Positions 22,128 through 35,267 are shown, numbered from the stretch's first letter. The stretch is 64,000 nt of DNA from Syncephalastrum monosporum B8922 (GCA_000697355.1 JNEN01000835.1:1-64000), one strand, 5' to 3'. Program-made: numbers and translations. Notes: generated by a model not told the origin, from the sequence alone.

Positions 22128-23045
22128 ATGTCAGCTTCCGCCTTGTCGATTCACGACCCTCTGGACACCATTGCAGACAAGCTGAGGGGCCTCGGACAAG
22201 GCACTGTACGTCTTTCCAACGTGCACCCGGCCATTGCCTTGCTGATTCTCGACAATCCCGCGCGACACAATGCTCTTTCAGGTAAAATGATGGCCGAGCT
22301 CAGGGACATTGTGCTTCAGCTGGAGCAGCAATGCGAGCAAGACGACGAGCGGGTGGCGGTTGTCGTGAGTGGCAGCGCTGGCAAGTCCTTTTGTGCAGGA
22401 CTCGACCTTGAGTTTGCGCGTGAGCACCTCCAGTCGGGCGAAGCGGGTATGGCACTCAACAAGCTTATGAACGATACGATGGCCCGCTTCGCCCGCCTTC
22501 CGTACATCACTGTCGCGTCTGTGGCAGGGCCTGTCCTGGGGGGCGGAACAGAGTTTGTCACCGCCTTTGACTACATTTGCATGGCATCCACCGCGCACGT
22601 GCGGTTCGTCCAGACCCGGATGGGCGTCACTTCGCCCTGGGGTAAAGCTCTCATTTCTGTCATCGTATCATGGAAGACCGTGCACTCAACGTAATCAACG
22701 TACCTTTTCACAGGAGGGGCGCGGCGTCTTGTGAATGCAGTTGGACGCAAACAGGCGCTCACTGTACTGGGCGCCGCACCGAAGCTCGACGCTGCCACAG
22801 CCCATGCCATTGGCCTCGTGGACGTGGTCGTAGACACAGACAAGCAGGGCGCGTATGATGCGTGTCTCAAGGCATCCTACGATCTGCTCAAAGGGTTTAT
22901 TCAAGACGAGCGGACGGGTGAGCGCATCGCACCTGGAGCGGTGCGTGGCATGAAGCAGCTCGTGGTGCGTGCCGATCTGGATCAGGATAGCGAGTTTGAA
23001 TTGAACCTTTTGGCTGGCGTAGCTGCCAAATCATCCAAAATTTAG
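22128..23045 (+). CDS. Enoyl-CoA hydratase/isomerase family, ECHDC1 (ethylmalonyl-CoA decarboxylase)-like
   Basis: Two exons, 22128-22641 and 22714-23045 (72-nt intron), 281 aa. Crotonase fold: DNPARHNALSGKM, SFCAGLDL, and the oxyanion-hole block GPVLGGGTEF. The stretch FARLPYITVASVAG..DYICMASTAHVRFVQTRMGV..WGGARRLV fits ECHDC1 better than classical enoyl-CoA hydratases (notably R-F-V-x-x-x-M-G and W-G-G). ECHDC1 removes the side product ethylmalonyl-CoA/methylmalonyl-CoA made by acetyl-CoA carboxylase, a metabolite-repair role in the cytosol. No peroxisomal SKL tail is present (ends SSKI). Exact substrate is inferred from similarity only. Confidence 0.85.
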
Positions 23046-23499
23046 TGACCCGTGCAGTACGCATATATGCACCTCTGTATGTAGTCGCTAGATACGCTAG
23101 TTAGCAAACAATACCATACATGATGCAGGGTTCATCTATTCCTCCCCCCCCCCCCCCTCACCTCCCCCAACACACACATAGTACCATACTGCAATCAGCA
23201 CAATGGGCAGAGTAAGAATAAAGCTTTAAACATGGGAATAGAAACAGAGAGAGGCACACACACACACACACACAAAGGAGCGTGACCCTTTGCTTGCATA
23301 GCCGACAAAAAGCGTCAAAAGGTTTACTTCCAAATAAAGATATGAATAATAAGCTACGTAAAAAGGGGGGGGTGTTGTTGTTGGATGGGGCCGAGGGAAT
23401 TATAAACATTTTTCTTTCAAATGTGATATAGCAGAGAAAAAGAGAATAAAGAAGAAAGAGGAAGAAAAAGGAGGGGACTGAGGCGCAGGCGTGGTATCT
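23046..23499. other. Convergent intergenic with simple repeats
   Basis: Between convergent ECHDC1-like and ARF genes. Holds a poly-C run (about 23143-23157), a CA repeat (about 23255-23274) and purine-rich sequence. No gene. Confidence 0.7.
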
Positions 23500-24284
<785 letters not shown>

Positions 24285-25042
24285 TGCTGATTAAGTAGAT
24301 GATAAAGGAAAGTAAGTGTAGAGGAGGGGGGGCGAGCGGTACACAAGGAAAGAGAGAACGAGAAGAGCTGTATGCTGCAAAATCAGTCACAGCAGTTAAA
24401 TTGCCCTTTTCTCCTTTGTGCATATCCACACATTGTTCCGGGTGTATGGACGGGCCATCACTGTCGCCGTTAACATTATCACTATCACTGTTGCTATCAT
24501 ACTCATATGGCATGTATACTTATTCTCATTACCAATGTGTTGGGGCTTGCGCTCCAGAATCATTACGGCGGGGGACGGTTTAGTGCTATACACCATGGAG
24601 CGTGCCTTGACTACCCGCCTATCCATTCTAATGCATAAATAAATGTACCTGAAACATATGAAGTGTCGGCGATTCGCAGATTGAGATAACACACGCCAAA
24701 CTGCACGAGCATAATCATATTAGCAACCAAAGAAAAATCGTGCAAAGCATGGAGCATTGATAGCGTATGGCATCTGCTGCTCTGCTCTATAGTACATACT
24801 GTACAGTGCAACAAAAGAAAACCATGCACACTCTCGTCTGTTGCATTGTATGGGATATCAATGCTCTCAGTGGATTTCCGGCTTATTGCACTGAGCCAAT
24901 AAGAACCCGAGAAAGAAGGGTGGTGCGTCTAGGTGGGGGTGGGGTGAGGCACACAGACAGACACGGTCCAAGGAGAGAGGCGAGGGGCGCAAAATAGACG
25001 ACGACTTATTTCTTTTCCCAGCTACTATCAAAGATCAGACTC
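24285..25042. other. Divergent intergenic
   Basis: Shared upstream region of the ARF gene (minus) and the phosducin-like gene (plus). Overlapping short ORFs show no domain; purine-rich stretch near 24905-24995. Confidence 0.6.
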
Positions 25043-26101
25043 ATGGAAGACGCCCTGTACTCACGCATTCAGTCCCAACCTAAGGAAACCGATGATCGGA
25101 GAAACGATGAGAGCGAAGGTGAGAGCGGCAGCGATGCAGATGAAGCTGCTGCAGCCGAGCAGGTAATCACCCAAGCAGCGCTGCCACGCCATTAGGTCCT
25201 AATCAAACCGGCTAGACAGGATTCCCAAACACGGGCGGTCGACAGACAGGCCCCAAAGGCGTGCTCGCCGATCACGCGTTCTACCAGCAGCAAAAGGCCC
25301 AGACCGAAGCCGAAAAGCGAGCACAGTACAATGCAAAGATACTCGCCAAGGCACCTACGACGACAACATATCAACAAGACCAGGAAGAGCTCTTGATTCT
25401 AGAGCATAAGCCAAAAGAACAGGACGAGCTGGATGACGACGATTTGCTGGATGAAAAGGTGTTGGAACAGTATCGGCAACAAAGGCTGGAGCAACTGGGA
25501 CGCCTCAAAAACCACGGGGCACGAAGGGAACACAAGGTTTTCGGCAGTGTACTCGATGTCGGTCCAGACGACTATGCCAGCCAAATAGACCGTGAATGGC
25601 AGTCGGTTCCTGTGGTCGTCCATTTGTACGATGAGGTAAGACAGGTATAGACAGTATAGCATCATGCGTCTGATCCTATCATGGCATATCACTCTCATTA
25701 GAACATTCGACTCTGCAACAAACTTGACGAGTACCTGGTCCATCTCGCTCGCAAGTACAGCCTGGCCAAATTCATGCGTGTCTCTGCAGTTCAGATCGAT
25801 TTCGATCTTGTAGGCTCTCCGGCCGTTTTGATATACAAAGGCGGCTTACTCGTCGCTAACCTCGTCCGTTTCGTTGACCACGTCGGTCCCCGGTTCACAG
25901 AAGAAGCGGTCGAAAGTGTCCTTCTAGGGTAAGTTGTCGTCATCACACATGCATATCATCCCTCGCTGCTCTCTCTCCCGCTCTCTATCTCTCTTGCTGT
26001 TCTATTTCTCATACATACATGTGTTTTGCAGGACCCGCGCCTTATCGACGAATGACATGTTTGACCGACCAGAAGATGAAGATCAGGACGATGACGAATA
26101 A
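25043..26101 (+). CDS. Phosducin-like protein (PhLP1 class)
   Basis: Exons 25043-25162, 25246-25635, 25702-25928, 26032-26101; 268 aa. The N-terminal part is acidic and disordered (SEGESGSDADEAAAAEQ), followed by T-G-P-K-G-V-L-A-D, a hallmark of the phosducin family, a helical Gln/Lys-rich segment and a thioredoxin-like domain (VPVVVHLYDENIRLC ... FMRVSAVQIDFD ... PAVLIYKGG), ending in an acidic tail. PhLP1 assists CCT in folding G-protein beta subunits and assembling G beta-gamma. The acceptor at 25245 was chosen over an earlier AG because it alone keeps the TGPKGVLAD frame. Confidence 0.88.
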
Positions 26102-26335
26102 AGGAAAGAGCGCTTGGGCCCAAAAAGGCATTTGGGGGGTCTGTATTATGTCATACTTGATTTTTTTTTTTACTTGGACTTCTTTGAGAAAGATCAGGCG
26201 GGGTCCCCACGATTATCAGCTCGACCGTGACTTGTGTTTGGATGCATAAAGTGCGCAAGCCTGCGGTAGGACTTTTGGGGGGGACCTTTATTTTTTTGTA
26301 TCGCGCTTTCATTGATTCACCCTTCTGCTATAAAA

Positions 26336-27274
26336 ATGTCGATTTTCAGCCGTGCCATCCCCACTGTCAATCAACGCCTCCAGGCTATCACTAATCACTT
26401 TTCTACTGCTACTGCTACCAACATGGTCTCTGCCAACACCCAACAACAACCCACTGTGTCATTTATCGGCGGTGGCAACATGGCCGAAGCTATCCTCGGC
26501 GGCCTGCGCTCGAGTGGCCATCCCGGCTCGCTGCTTCGCTACTCGGAGCCGCTGGACGAGCGGCGCAAGTACATGCAGGGCAAGTACCCGGACCTCGTCA
26601 GTGCGACTGATAATGCAGCGGCTGTCAAGGGTGCAGACGTTGTGATCCTGGCCGTCAAGCCGCAAGTCCTCCGATCCGTTATTCAGACCTTGGCTCCCTC
26701 CTTTGAACCCACCACCCTCATCATCTCCATTGCCGCGGGCATCACCACCGATGACATGCAGCGATGGCTGTCAGGCATCTCGCTTCCCATTGTCCGCTGC
26801 ATGCCAAACACACCGGCTCTTATTGGCGAAGGTGCCATGGGTCTCTATGCTACCCACACCGTTACCCAGGAACAGCGTGCACTCGCAGAAAGCATCATGC
26901 ACGCCGTCGCCAAGCAAGTGTCCTGGGTCAACAAGGAGTGCTTGATCGACACGGTCACCGGCATTAGTGGCAGCGGTCCCGCATACTTCTTCCTTATCAT
27001 GGAAGCCATGCAGAATGCCGGTATCGCTGCAGGTCTGACCCCCGAAGACGCCAAGGCCTTGACGCTCCAGACCTGTGTTGGTGCTGCCCGCATGGCTCAA
27101 GAGTCCGAAGATGATCTTGCTACCCTCCGCCGCAAGGTGACTTCTCCCAAGGGCACCACCGAAGCCGCTATCAAGTCTCTCGAGGCAAACCAAATCCGTA
27201 AAGTCATGGAGGACGCTGTCTTCTCGGCAGAGAACCGGGGCCGTCAGCTCGCTGAAGAGCTTGGCAAGGACTAA
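26336..27274 (+). CDS. PRO3: Pyrroline-5-carboxylate reductase
   Basis: Last step of proline synthesis: P5C plus NAD(P)H to L-proline. Intronless, 312 aa from ATG 26336. Motifs: Rossmann VSFIGGGNMAEAILGGL, ILAVKPQVL, the P5CR block MPNTPALIGEGAMGLY, and the C-terminal dimer/active-site segment TGISGSGPAYFFLIMEAM..RRKVTSPKGTTEAAI. The first 29 residues are basic/hydroxylated and could be a mitochondrial presequence, but TATAAAA stands directly before this ATG. The next in-frame ATG (26423) gives a 283-aa enzyme starting just before the Rossmann fold, like cytosolic fungal P5CR. Confidence 0.95.
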   Translation: MSIFSRAIPTVNQRLQAITNHFSTATATNMVSANTQQQPTVSFIGGGNMAEAILGGLRSSGHPGSLLRYSEPLDERRKYMQGKYPDLVSATDNAAAVKGADVVILAVKPQVLRSVIQTLAPSFEPTTLIISIAAGITTDDMQRWLSGISLPIVRCMPNTPALIGEGAMGLYATHTVTQEQRALAESIMHAVAKQVSWVNKECLIDTVTGISGSGPAYFFLIMEAMQNAGIAAGLTPEDAKALTLQTCVGAARMAQESEDDLATLRRKVTSPKGTTEAAIKSLEANQIRKVMEDAVFSAENRGRQLAEELGKD

Positions 27275-30200
27275 ATACCTCATTCATACATACGCTATGA
27301 TGCCCTTTCCCCCTCTTTGCCACACCTGACGAAAAAAAAATGCCTCGTAGCAGTCCTCTCCTCTTTATGCGGCAATTGTACAGTTTTCAGCCAATATTCC
27401 CCTTCCGTTATCCTCCTCCATCCACATCTCTTTTCTTATTATACTTGACTCTTCATTAAACAATTTGAATGTTTATGTCCACTATATTACTTGGCTGGTG
27501 CGCGATCAACATTGACTTGTCCCCGTGACACGACGCTCGAGTCTCTTTTCTACACATGACACATGATATCATATGCTACCCTTTTTAGGTTAGTGTCTTA
27601 TGAGATCAGACGATGTGATATGATATGATGGGGAATCTGAACATGCGCGTGGGCAAAAAGAAGGAAGAGAGTTAAGAAAGAAGATTGCGTGTAACAGAAT
27701 TTAGAGCCGGGCAATGGCTATTATGGTAGTCTGAAATCAAGGGACCTCATCACTGAACATGTCTTCTAGTTCCAGCAGATAGACGTGTAATGGGAGAAAA
27801 GGTGGCTGCATACTTTACAGGTAGCGTTGCATAGCTCGTTGCCACAAGGTCCGACGCGCAGAAAAAGGGCTCAAGGCCGCTCTTAGATCCATTCGCTTTG
27901 ACCATAACGCTTCATTTGGACTAAAAACAGAAACTCATTGGAGAAATACAGTGCACATGACAAAAGGTGGCCATTCCCGCAAGCGGACAGGACTATGACA
28001 TCGTCCATGGTCTTCATTAGGAAAACTTATCATCGCTTTCCTCTTTTGGCCAAATCGTATTCCCCGCATCATACTTTTTTTAAACACTAACTGTAGCAAG
28101 TTACGCAGGAATACTACCTTCAGAAAGAGCCTGTTCGAATATATTGGAAACGAAGATGTCGACAGCTAGCGATACATAAGTGGATAGGATCGGAGAGCAA
28201 ATAGAACAGCACGATATATGTAAGAAAGGATGGGCCTGTAGGTTCGTACCATTGGATACCGCACGGTGGGCTGACTTGGACGAAAGGGCTTACGGTGTTG
28301 CCCTTGTATATCCAAATGCAGAAGGAGAGGTGATGGATATGATCCAGCCCTCCTATTTGCCACGATAAGCGATCTCTTATCGCATGCCATTTGTTGGGGA
28401 CCTAAAACCCTATTTGAAAGACAAACTACTGCCTGCAAGAAACGACTTGCATTTGGGTCGAGACTCTGTTTGACTATTTATATGTATTGATTGGGTGCAG
28501 ACGTAAAGCAAGAAATGCACATGCGCCGACAGTGAGCAGAAAAAAAACCTTATTTCTGATCTTCAGCATGTAAAATGATATCATAATGCAGTCCGTGCAG
28601 ACGCGCACTACAAAATTCAGCAATGCGTACAAACGCGGTCTCTCATAGCACAATGATCGTAGAAGCCTCAAAAGCGTTCACACCAATATCGGGGTTGGGA
28701 GTGGCGTCTTCTATAGCACGTCTTCTCTAGCCACCGCGTCTCGTTAAGCAGGTTTAACACGTCGTCCGCCACCAGTTACCTCCGGTGTAAAGAGAAAGCC
28801 TTACTGAGGGTATGTGTGATCGGCCAGAAGCTCGCACTTCGTGTTCACATCTTCACGAGAACCACCATAAACTCAGACTAGGGTTCACGAGCTAAAAATG
28901 CGGGACCTCGAACCATTGAAGCGGATCGAATTGAGTTCTATGTAGGTATGTTGCCTTTTGATAAAACGCCCGTTTTTAATCTCGCTGTGAGGTGGCTTTG
29001 AGTAGCAACAATGGGCATGCTTCTAAGGACTCAGTCGAAGACCTGGATAGCTCTTTGCGATGGAATTAACCTGGAGGTTTACAGTCCCCTGGATCTACAC
29101 TGAATTCACGTGAGGATAACAAGGTGCTAGTTGACGTTGTTTGCGAAACCGAAGGTCGCAATACCTCTGTCGCATTGTTTCAAGACCGTATCCTCCACAC
29201 GTATTGAAATTGCTTTACAAGTCCTGTGCAAGAACGATTGTGGAATCGTCATATTAGCCGGATCCCGAGCTACCACATTTATAACGGCACAACAGGGAGA
29301 GAAAACACTTTACGCTGATTCTAACGGTAACGGGCGATATAATAAAGTTATCGCGTTCGCCGCGCTTAAAGTTCATTCGGATTCCATTAAGAGAGATCTT
29401 TGTACTTTATTTGCGGAGCTACCAAAGCATTACAAACGGATGCTCGCATCTCAAGGAGTTGCCGTTTTGGGTAGTAATGAGAGTAAACTTGTTGAGTCAA
29501 TTATGTTTCCTTTTTCCTACTTCCCTGTGTCGACGTATCTTGCGGCGCGTTCGACCAGCGTTACTCGATATATCAATACTTGCGTATTCTCTAGAATACC
29601 TACGTCTCTTATATCCTGCATGCAACATTTCTCTACGTTAACGTGAGCTACATGAGCTGCAGATGGTACACATGATATTTTGACATTTGTGCACATGATT
29701 AACCTGGAAAGTAACGAAAGCTGTCAAACATAAAATGACATTAGAAGATACCAAATCAGAAGTTAATTGGAGTTCGATAATATATTTATAGCCTTTTTAA
29801 GCTCGCCATTGGTATAAGGAAAACTGAATTGCCTTACAACGGGACAGAGTCCCGCGCAATTTCCAGCAGAATAGCAACCTAAGGCTTGCTTTACGAGCAG
29901 AAAATATATAACGTATGATGTAGAAGTAATGCATTACTAATATATATATGTGTGTAAGCTGCTCACCACCAGCAGAAGTCAATCATTACCGACTGAGCAT
30001 CCATGTCATCTGTAAACGATATCTTTTTGCTAGATATCATTTATGTGATGATCGGTAAAACATAGTAAAACATATCTCTGTGTATGTTTATCGTTTATTG
30101 TTTTGCTGTATCGCAAGGGCCGATGCATGATCATTGCAGTGTAAAAGTTCGAGTAATGTATGTGTAAGTAACTTCAGCAAAGGTATATATACAGCGACAT

Positions 30201-30851
30201 TCATTTACAAGGGACTTATAAAGAGCCCAAAGAACTGTTTTCTTGTCCTATTTTGTTATTTATTAGACTTATGGCGCTATGTGCGGCTGTACAAGGTTGA
30301 AAAAAGTATACAAGTTTAAGCGTATATGTGTAAAGATTTGCATCTTTTTGTATTTATGATGAGCTTGTTCAACGTGACACATATTCCTCGTTCCTGCCTC
30401 TATTTTTTAATACTGGGTGCCCACTACTTTTCTAAATCTACACACTTCAAATTTCTCAAGGAGCTGGAACATAGGGGGTAAGATCGGTATGTACATAGAT
30501 AGATCTCGCGAGATGCAAAAGATGACGAATAGATAGCATCTCTAACGGGCGATGCCAGGTAGTGAGGCAGATATAGAGTACAGTCTGCTATGTTTTGATA
30601 TCATTCTATGTCCAGACCAAGGGCATTTAATGCAGAACTATCATACGTTAGTAGGTAATAAGACCTCGAGAATAGAAAAACAAGCTTGGGTAGAAAAATC
30701 TCATAGGCAAGTAGCATAGGTTTTAGGTCGGAGCTGTTGCTGACTGAGCAACCAGCCTGGTTTGGTGTTCTTTGAGGTAACACAATCACGCAATGGCAAG
30801 CCTGTCAGGCAGCGCTTCCCCCACCTTGTCTCTTCTCTCTTTTCCACTAGA
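27275..30851. other. Gene-poor interval
   Basis: About 3.6 kb without a recognisable conserved gene apart from the doubtful ORF listed separately. Base composition is AT-richer than the gene blocks. Short ORF 28180-28368 has no match I recognise. Probably old mobile or repetitive DNA, but no terminal repeats were found. Confidence 0.55.
29131..29646 (+). pseudogene. Doubtful ORF, possible fragment of a lineage-specific repeated protein
   Basis: A 171-codon frame without an ATG start (first codon TTG). The translation has a globular look: IVILAGSRATTFITA, then a helix-rich segment ending KHYKRMLASQGVAVL. The general pattern recalls short domains found in multicopy, transposon-associated hypothetical proteins of Mucorales, but this is from memory and weak. 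No flanking domain, splice site or repeat supports it. Confidence 0.3.
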
Positions 30852-31867
30852 ATGACCAAACATCAGCCTTCTGCCGCGGCCGACTTCGTTGCTGGAAAGT
30901 ACGTCACTATCTTCTCGGTGCAAGATCTTTCTCCCGTAATTAATCCCCTTGAAACCGATCAACAGCATTAGTGGCATGGCCAATGTCCTCGTTGGACAGC
31001 CCATAGGTAAGTAGCGAGGAAAGAGTCAACAGGGCCCGAAGGGTGAAGAACGAAGGAATATTAAGAAGAAGGGGATACCTAGATACGATCAAGGTGCGTC
31101 TCCAGTTGGACACAGCCAATCGATTTCGAGGAGGATGGGACTGTGCAGCACAGACGATAAAGCAAGAAGGTGTGCTGGCACTGTACAAAGGCATGGCGAG
31201 CCCCTTGGTCGGTATCGGCGCTGTCAACGCTTTACTGTTTGCGGCCTACTCTTCATGTAAGAAGGCGATGCAGACCCACCCTGGCGAGGTCCTGTCGCTT
31301 CCTCAAATTGCCGTTGCTGGCGCGGGCGCCGGTATCGTCAATTCCATTCTTGCGGGTCCGGTCGAACTGCTCAAGATCCGTCTTCAGGCACAGTATGGTA
31401 AAGGGGGTGAGTTCTCTGGTCCTATTGGTTGCGCCAAATACCTTATTCGCAAGGACGGCGTGGCCCGTGGTCTGTTCCGTGGCATGTATGCCACGGTATT
31501 GCGAGAGATCCCCGCCTACGCAGGCTTTTACGGTGGTTTCGAGGCAACCAAGCGGTTTTTGACGCACGGCCAGGAGGAAGTGGCGACAATCACACAACTC
31601 ATGGCGTCAGGTGCCGTGGGTGGCATGGCTTATTGGCTGACATCGTATCCATTTGACGTGGTCAAGTCGGTCGTCCAAAATCAAGACAAGCCCCCGCGGG
31701 GTCTCTATGCTACTCAGGTCATGAAAGAGATCGTCGCCAGGGAAGGTTATCAAGGCCTCGTGCGCGGTTTAGGTCCCGCCGTTGTTCGCAGCATCCCCGC
31801 TGCTGGTGCCACATTCACTGCTTATGAATTGTCGATGCGTGCTATCGAATCAAGCGGAATTCTGTAG
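30852..31867 (+). CDS. Mitochondrial carrier (SLC25) protein, carnitine/acylcarnitine or amino-acid carrier-like
   Basis: Exons 30852-30898, 30972-31006, 31083-31867; 288 aa. Three tandem carrier repeats with signature motifs Q-P-I-D-T-I-K-V-R-L-Q, G-P-V-E-L-L-K-I-R-L-Q and Y-P-F-D-V-V-K, each followed by a G-x-x-x-L-Y/F-[KR]-G type segment, so six transmembrane helices in the inner mitochondrial membrane. The second signature has Val-Glu where Pro-Asp is typical, as in carnitine/acylcarnitine (CRC1) and YMC1/basic amino-acid carriers. The substrate cannot be fixed from sequence. The CTAG right before the ATG could be the end of a 5' UTR intron. Confidence 0.9.
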
Positions 31868-31929
31868 AAATAATAAAGATAATGCTTTTTCTATTTCGCA
31901 AACAATATAGATATGTAGAGTCATATGTG

Positions 31930-31996
31930 AGCGAGTGTGTTGTTGATTGGTGTGTAGTGTAGTGTGTTGGTGTGTGTGTGTGAGTGTGTGTTGTTT
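31930..31996. repeat. GT-rich simple sequence downstream of the carrier
   Basis: Irregular TGTG/GTGT-rich stretch in the 255-bp gap between convergent genes. Confidence 0.6.
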
Positions 31997-32122
31997 GTGT
32001 AAGTGTCAGTGAATTGATGTTGAATAGAGGTTGGAATGTGCAAAACTAAAAAGAAAAAAAAAAGAAACTAATATAATAACAAGCAAGCAAAGAAAGAAGA
32101 CGGGAGTGGATGAATTTGCTGG

Positions 32123-33355
32123 TTATGATTGCTGGTTCTCCTGCTGCTGTTGCGACTGTTGCTGTTGTTGATCACTTTGATCGCCATGATGCAGAGCGGC
32201 GGAACAGAGCTGAGTAAGACGAGCAAACTTATTGTCATCATCATCCCCGGTGCCAGTAGCGGCGGCACCAGCGGAGGTCGCAGCTGCATTAGCGGATTCT
32301 GGCGGGGACGATGCACCGGAGGAGGTCGAAGTCGACGGAATAGGTGTCGCGGGCTGTTGCTGTGCCTTTGGATCGGCCAAATGAGGACTTGCTCGTGCAG
32401 GCTGCTGATAGTAAAAATGAGCGGGCGAACCGGCACCGGGGCTTTGTTGATGGAGCACATGGTCTCCAAAAGGCCGTGAAGACTGGGGAGAGGAGGCGGC
32501 GAAGCTACTAGCGTAATGCGATGATTGCTGCTGTTGCGGGATGGGTGAGTGCTGGAAACCGGCCGCAGGCTGCGAAGGCTGCTGGGCTTGCGCCTGCTGC
32601 GAGGATGGCTGCTGTTGGGCATCGCCGTTCGCACCGTGCATCATCATGGAAGGATATGCCATCGAGGAGTAGACAGAGCTCAAGTGCGGTTGTTGCTGCT
32701 GTTGCTGCTGCATTTCCTTGTAGTAGGCCGCATAGCCATAAGGATCGTATTGAGCATACTGGTTGAGGTTGCTTGGGTAGCCAAAGGCCATCGAGTTGGG
32801 ACGGATAGCTGCCGAGAACTGATCTTGAGGATGCATGGCACCGCCGAGGCCATCCTCAGACTTGCGGGCATCGACATCCTCCTTCTGTCTTCTCTTGTAG
32901 GGGCCACGCTTGATACCCTTCTTGCGTTCCTTGCGGACAGAGTTGACGCACGTATCAGCGATACCATACTTCACACAACGAGGGCAGGGTCTGGCATCAT
33001 CACACTTTTTGCAGGCCTTTTGGCAGTTGGCTGGAGGAGAGCAGATGAAAAAAATTGGGTAAGTTTAACCTGCCTCGGGAAACCCCTCCATTCAACACCC
33101 TTTCCACTTACTGCAAGCATTTTTGACCTGTTTCCGCTTCGGCGGGGCGGGTTGGATGGTGTGTGCAACCGGAGGAGGCGCTGTCGAGGGATCGCCGAGA
33201 GCAGGATGCGAAAGGGGTGGCAGGCCGTTGGTGTGCGTCATCATGGCCGGGGCTCCGGCAGTGCTCATGACCGACGACGAGGGAGCTGGCGAGCCCGTGT
33301 TGGAATACGAGGACGCTTGGTAGCTTTGTTGGTAACCGTAAGGCATCGACTGCAT
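32123..33355 (-). CDS. Zn(II)2Cys6-type transcription factor with extra cysteine
   Basis: Exons 33112-33355 and 32123-33030 (81-nt intron, which splits the zinc cluster), 383 aa. The cluster reads A-C-T-N-C-Q-K-A-C-K-K-C-D-D-A-R-P-C-P-R-C-V-K-Y-G-I-A-D-T-C: canonical C-x2-C-x6-C-x5-C-x2-C-x8-C with an additional Cys inside the x6 loop. It is followed by a very basic tail (RKERKKGIKRGPYKRRQK), a conserved feature of one fungal zinc-cluster subgroup. The rest is low complexity, rich in Gln, Ser, Pro and Ala, as in activation domains. It lacks the fungal-specific middle homology domain. DNA target and pathway are unknown. Confidence 0.88.
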
Positions 33356-35267
33356 GCTGGGCTAAATGAAAGGAAGAAAGAAGGCAAAGCTTGTTTTTGG
33401 GAGAAGCGGAGAGCAAACGGATGCACCTAAAAGACCACCGTTATTAGTAAACGAATATCCTTGCCAGGGTTTCACGATCAACAAAAACATCTTCACAATC
33501 CCGATCGAGCCTGCACCTCTTTGATCTTCGAGCCGCTTTGCTTTGTGTTCGCTGTGCTTGAAGCGTGCGAAGACTGCCAAAAAGCGTAAACACAACTGAC
33601 AACGGCGGCGCTATAAACTGACTTTTTTTCTGACAGCAAACAAAGAAGAAAGAGAGGGCAGTGACCTTGCAAGGGGCGGCTTCGAAAGACAGGGTATGTA
33701 GGAAGGTGCAGGCGGGTGGAAGATGATATTTGTTGTCAAAGCAGATAGGCAGACTTACGTAAATAGAAGGGCTTCGTTAAGAAGAAGAACCTCGGTAAAA
33801 AAAGCGCGCGCAAGCGAAAAAAAAAAAGAGTAAAGAAAAAAAAATATATAGGCGGAGTTCAATTGTAAAACCAGGGTAACGACGCCGCACCAATGACAAC
33901 AGCTTCAACAAGGCTTTTGGTTGGCGCAGTTTCGCAACTGACCCTTCCAGTGATTTCCATCGATATTCACATTTGACTTGCTTTGACGGTCCTGTCAGAA
34001 AAAATAAGGTCACCAAAGCAAGGTAAAGGCAAAGGATAGGTTTTCAGGGTTTACTATGTGTGTGTGTTGTAAACAATGCATGTCGTACAAATCGGATGGG
34101 CCGCTTGGCGTCCCATGACAGGAATTAAGCCGAACGTGGCCACCAAATTTTTTTTTTTTGTTTTGGCGCGCTACCTTCCAATTTCCATTACTCCCCTCGC
34201 TCGGATGCGCGCGTGGCATCTGGAAATGGATAATGACGGTGCGGACCAGAAAAAAAAATGCGTGCCTCCTTTTTTTTTTTTTGACTTTTGGGATTACCCA
34301 CAGACGTCAGCAGGAATCCGTATTAAAGGCACAAGGATAAAATAGATAGCCCATCAGACAAGCAAACAAAAACGGCTATATGCACGTGCCCAAAGGCACG
34401 GGGTAAAGTTGCCGAAAGAGTAGTCGTGCAGTCAAGTTTCCAAGTAAAAGCTGCAGCATTTAATGCAAACACGCTTGTTGGTGTCAGCCGACCAGAAAAA
34501 AAACAACAATATTTCTCAAAGGGTGTTGAGTCAAAGGAAGGAAGGAGGAAGGAGACAAGCACTGCGGAACGTGAAACAGCGGTGAGGCTTGCGATGCCAA
34601 TGGACCTGTTCCCGATGAGTTTTTGCACACACGCGCACACGCACACATTATACACACACACACACAATACAAGTATGACATGGTTACAACACGACAACCT
34701 GAGCAAAAGAATACACAAACGCACGCACAGAGAACTGCCTCGCATCGGCTGCTCCGTCCGCGTCACAATATTTTTTTTTTGCGACCCAATGCAAACAGGC
34801 GCTTTGGTCCCTGCTCAACTTTACAACTTATCCTTCTCTTTTCTTTTTTCTCTTTTGTAAACTTGTTAGTGAAGGTACTTTACTCTCTCTCTTTTTTCCC
34901 TCTGTCCCTTTCTTTCGCATTGGCCTATGTGTCTCGAATTTCTGGGTCGGATGTCGGGGACACACGCGCACCAAGTGGCGGGGCACCGTACCATCGCGCC
35001 GGTGGAGCTCTCTCTCTCGCGCGCGCGACTCACGCGTGTCACCCGTCACTGGTTATGCCACGCTTGTTTGAAAGGATGGGTTTTGCCTTTCTCGCTTCGT
35101 GCGTGTATGCGTGTGCGTGTGCGTGTGATGTGATGTACATCCTCTCCCATGGAATGCTCTTTCATGATGACACTGATAAGCTGTGCAACACCGTTCACTT
35201 ACCGGTTCCGTGAGCAGGACAGTCCTCCTTCTGCTGTTTTCCCCTCCCGTATACCCAAAAAGTAATC
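33356..35267. other. Divergent intergenic, no gene seen
   Basis: Upstream of the zinc-cluster gene (minus) and the Rrm4-like gene (plus). Includes CA-rich simple sequence at about 34625-34670, several A/T runs and pyrimidine-rich sequence near 34840-34920. ORFs of up to 196 codons here are low complexity and unconvincing. Confidence 0.6.
34625..34670. repeat. CA-rich simple repeat
   Basis: Interrupted CACACA/CGCACA tract. Confidence 0.75.

Noticed and set aside
33356..35213. ORFs of up to 196 codons upstream of the Rrm4-like gene
   Set aside because: Built from CA repeats and pyrimidine runs; no domain or consistent frame.
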